Shown here: piece after piece, positions 21,344-23,127 of the stretch | How the letters are laid out: each line of letters starts with the position of its first letter | Numbering within the stretch: position 1 is the first letter of the stretch | From: a bacterium | GTDB lineage: Bacteria > Armatimonadota > HRBIN16 | Assembly: GCA_025057335.1 (NCBI GenBank) | Contig: JANWXG010000010.1 | Span: 1-23,127, forward strand | Length of the DNA stretch: 23,127 nucleotides | Direction of reading: 5' to 3' | Position numbers and translations under genes: made by a program | The notes under the pieces: generated by a model | What the model saw: the letters and a program-made list of their open reading frames with translations, nothing else | The model's database searches: none | What the model was told of the DNA's origin: nothing

Positions 21344-21865
21344 GTGTACGAGATTCCCGTCCTGCATCCTGTGCTGGTGCACTTTCCGATAGCCTTCTTG
21401 CTTTTGGCAGCGCTGGCTGCCGTCGCGTGGCTGGGCTGGGGGACTCGTTTTTGGCGAGATGTCACTCTGCTCCTGCTGGTGGCAGGATTCTTAGGTGGAT
21501 TGGGTGCGTATTTCACGGGTGAAGCAGTAGAGGAGCGAGCAAAGGCGAAGCCGCTGGTACAGCAGTTTGGCGAGCAGCACGAGAGCTTTGCTCTGCTCAC
21601 GCTGGTGGTGAGCGGGCTGGCGCTGTTCGCGCTGGCGGCGTATATCGGAGCGTCCAGAAGGTTGCTGCGTCCTGGGGACAGAGACCTGCCAGCGGTGCGC
21701 GTGGTAGTTGCTGTGCTGGCGGTGGCGTCGGCAGTGCTGGTGGCACGCACGGGGCACTTAGGCGGGCTGATGGTGTGGGGACAGCCTGTGGGCAGTGTGC
21801 AGCAACAGGCTCCTCAGCAGACCCCGCAGAGCGGGGAAGGCGAGGAGCGCCATGAACGGGAATAG
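21344..21865 (+). CDS. DUF2231 family membrane protein
   Basis: The protein has 173 residues from GTG 21344, chosen because AGGAGG lies 8 nt upstream and the protein then begins YEIPVLHPVLVHFPIAF, the family's signature opening. An in-frame ATG at 21299 would begin right at a TATACT -10 element (21293-21298), so it is less likely. Four membrane helices are visible. HPVLVHFPIAF near the start, GAYFTGEA in the loop after helix 2, and TGHLGGLMVWGQPV near the end contain the conserved His and Gly residues of the family. Some DUF2231 proteins are thought to bind heme; this is not shown here. The C-terminus is Gln/Glu-rich and hydrophilic. Confidence 0.88.
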   Translation: MYEIPVLHPVLVHFPIAFLLLAALAAVAWLGWGTRFWRDVTLLLLVAGFLGGLGAYFTGEAVEERAKAKPLVQQFGEQHESFALLTLVVSGLALFALAAYIGASRRLLRPGDRDLPAVRVVVAVLAVASAVLVARTGHLGGLMVWGQPVGSVQQQAPQQTPQSGEGEERHERE

Positions 21866-21874
21866 GAGCAAGGA

Positions 21875-21951
21875 TGGTCGGGGTGGGCGGACTTGAACCG
21901 CCGACCTCACGGACCCGAACCGTGCGCGCTACCAAACTGCGCCACACCCCG
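21875..21951 (-). tRNA. tRNA-Pro(CGG), CCA encoded
   Basis: On the minus strand all arms fold: acceptor CGGGGTG/CACCCCG (7 bp), D stem GCGC/GCGC with loop AGTTTGGTA, anticodon stem CACGG/CCGTG with loop TTCGGGT, T stem GGCGG/CCGCC with loop TTCAAGT. The anticodon CGG reads the proline codon CCG. The discriminator is A73, and CCA (21877-21875) is encoded. Total length 77 nt. The gene lies between two plus-strand genes and has its own strong promoter. Confidence 0.97.
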
Positions 21952-21966
21952 ACCGCTGCACCATCT

Positions 21967-21996
21967 ATTATAACAACTTCGGCTTGTCGTTGTCAA
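21967..21996 (-). promoter_or_regulatory. Strong sigma-70 promoter for tRNA-Pro
   Basis: On the minus strand TTGACA (21996-21991), an 18-bp spacer and TATAAT (21972-21967). Both hexamers match the consensus fully. The -10 ends 15 bp before the first tRNA base, giving a short leader. Confidence 0.88.
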
Positions 21997-22027
21997 CGCG
22001 CCGAGGGGTTTGCGAACGGCTGAGGGG

Positions 22028-23127
22028 ATGCGTCTACTGAGCCTGCAGCTTCAGAACTTCCGCAACTACGAGAGCCTGCATCTGGAGCCAGACGCGGGAT
22101 TGAACCTGATTACAGGGGAGAACGCGCAGGGCAAGACCAATCTGCTAGAGGCAATCTACCTGCTGGCGACAGGTAGGGCATTGCGTGCGGGCAAGGAAGA
22201 GGAGCTCATCCGCTGGGGAGCGGAGGAGGCGAGTGTACGCGCGCACATCTATCGCGAACAGTCGCCCGATGTGCAGGTGGAAGTGTACCTTTCACGCCAT
22301 CAGCCCCGACAGGTCACGGTAGACGGGAAGACTTACCGTGCCGCTGTAGCATTGGGACAGTTCAACGTAGTGACCTTCAGCGCGATGGACTTGGAGGTGG
22401 TGAGAGGACAGCCTGCCGACAGGCGTCGCTATCTGGACGTGGAAATCGGCATGCTCAGCCCTGCGTATGTGCGTGCGCTGGCAGGCTACCGCCGCGCACT
22501 GGAACAGCGCAATCGCCTGCTCAAGAGCCTGCGCGAGAGCGGGGGAGCCATCACGCCTTCGGTGTTGGACCTACTGGAGGCGTGGGATGAGCAGCTGGTG
22601 CGCTTCGGCAGCAGCCTCATTGTCGCGCGAGAGCGTTTCGTGTGCGCCCTGCGCCCGTTAGCGCGTCAGGCGCACGTGGAGCTCTCGGAAGGGCGCGAGG
22701 AGTTGGACATCCGCTACGCCTCCGCTCTGGAGGACCCCCTGACCGAACGCGAGCAGGTCGCCGAGCGGTTCCGACAGCAGCTGCAGCAGATGCGCGCAGA
22801 GGAGATACGCCGAGGCACGACGCTGGTGGGACCGCAGCGAGACGACCTGCTGCTGTTCGTGGACGGCAGGGAGGCGCGCACGTATGCCTCGCAGGGGCAA
22901 CAGCGCACGGTGATGCTGAGCCTCAAGCGAGCGGAGTTCGAACTCACCCTGCAGGAGCGGGGCGAACCGCCCATCGTGCTACTGGATGATGTGATGTCCG
23001 ACCTAGACGACCTGCGGCGGGCGCAGCTGCTGCGCATGACCCTGCGCGGGGCACAGGCGTTCATTACCGCCACCTCCGCCGAGACCTTCCCGCAGGAAAT
23101 CCTTGCCGTTGCCCGAATGTATCGGGT
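22028..23127 (+). CDS. recF: DNA replication and repair protein RecF (3' end outside the window)
   Basis: I translated 366 codons from ATG 22028 to the window edge. The opening MRLLSLQLQNFRNYESL is typical of RecF. Walker A is GENAQGKTN (30-38), the ABC-type signature is YASQGQQRTV, and Walker B is IVLLDDVMSDLDD near the end. RecF is an SMC-like ATPase that loads RecA at gapped DNA with RecO and RecR. Only a few residues are missing on the right. A purine-rich GAGGGG touches the ATG, so spacing is tight, but the start gives the expected N-terminus. The usual dnaA-dnaN-recF-gyrB order is not kept: a tRNA and DUF2231 gene lie upstream. Confidence 0.95.
   Translation, partial: MRLLSLQLQNFRNYESLHLEPDAGLNLITGENAQGKTNLLEAIYLLATGRALRAGKEEELIRWGAEEASVRAHIYREQSPDVQVEVYLSRHQPRQVTVDGKTYRAAVALGQFNVVTFSAMDLEVVRGQPADRRRYLDVEIGMLSPAYVRALAGYRRALEQRNRLLKSLRESGGAITPSVLDLLEAWDEQLVRFGSSLIVARERFVCALRPLARQAHVELSEGREELDIRYASALEDPLTEREQVAERFRQQLQQMRAEEIRRGTTLVGPQRDDLLLFVDGREARTYASQGQQRTVMLSLKRAEFELTLQERGEPPIVLLDDVMSDLDDLRRAQLLRMTLRGAQAFITATSAETFPQEILAVARMYR

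Overview
The window is bacterial and densely coded on both strands, with fairly GC-rich DNA and short intergenic gaps. Core genes (yebC, cysK, deoB, ruvA, ruvB, hisG, rpoZ, dnaJ, recF) sit beside secreted or membrane proteins of types common in Armatimonadota, Planctomycetota and Chloroflexota-like genomes: a ThuA-DUF1080 fusion, an FG-GAP/VCBS propeller, and TPR proteins with a zinc ribbon. Two kinds of palindromic repeat are present, a C/G-rich 99-bp array and GCGAAGAATCTC-type elements. An Armatimonadota-like, possibly thermophilic, bacterium is my best guess, but the phylum is inference only.

Layout. 1-5334 (minus strand) reads as one likely operon starting at yebC: yebC, a large membrane-anchored protein with a glutamine-amidotransferase-like region, an ABC-2 permease, an M55 D-aminopeptidase-like protein, and a divergent prolyl-tRNA synthetase paralogue that runs off the left edge. 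The paralogue lacks key catalytic segments. 5367-5418 holds two divergent sigma-70 promoters that share one -35 region. 5454-9391 (plus) carries an Rrf2 regulator, cysK, deoB and the ThuA-DUF1080 protein. 9385-10557 (minus) is a secreted M48 protease converging on that group.

10709-18242 (minus) reads, in transcription order, hisG-ruvA, a 548-bp repeat-filled spacer, ruvB, a zinc-ribbon/TPR membrane protein, a secreted TPR protein and a seven-bladed FG-GAP protein. The secreted TPR gene has an array of 99-bp palindromic repeats lodged in frame between its start codon and its signal-peptide core, which adds about 140 residues to the N-terminus. 18284-18352 holds a second pair of divergent promoters. 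18389-20052 (plus) is rpoZ, with a long acidic tail, followed by dnaJ. 20049-21188 (minus) is a Cys/Met-metabolism PLP enzyme. 21344-21865 (plus) is a DUF2231 membrane protein, 21875-21951 (minus) is tRNA-Pro(CGG), and recF starts at 22028 and leaves the window on the right.

How the genes fit together. Rrf2 with cysK suggests cysteine-responsive control of cysteine synthesis. ruvA and ruvB supply Holliday-junction branch migration, and ruvA is tightly coupled to hisG. The three consecutive TPR/TPR/FG-GAP genes overlap or nearly touch and may act together at the envelope. The two items most worth pursuing are the degenerate ProRS paralogue in the yebC operon and the in-frame repeat array in the TPR gene.
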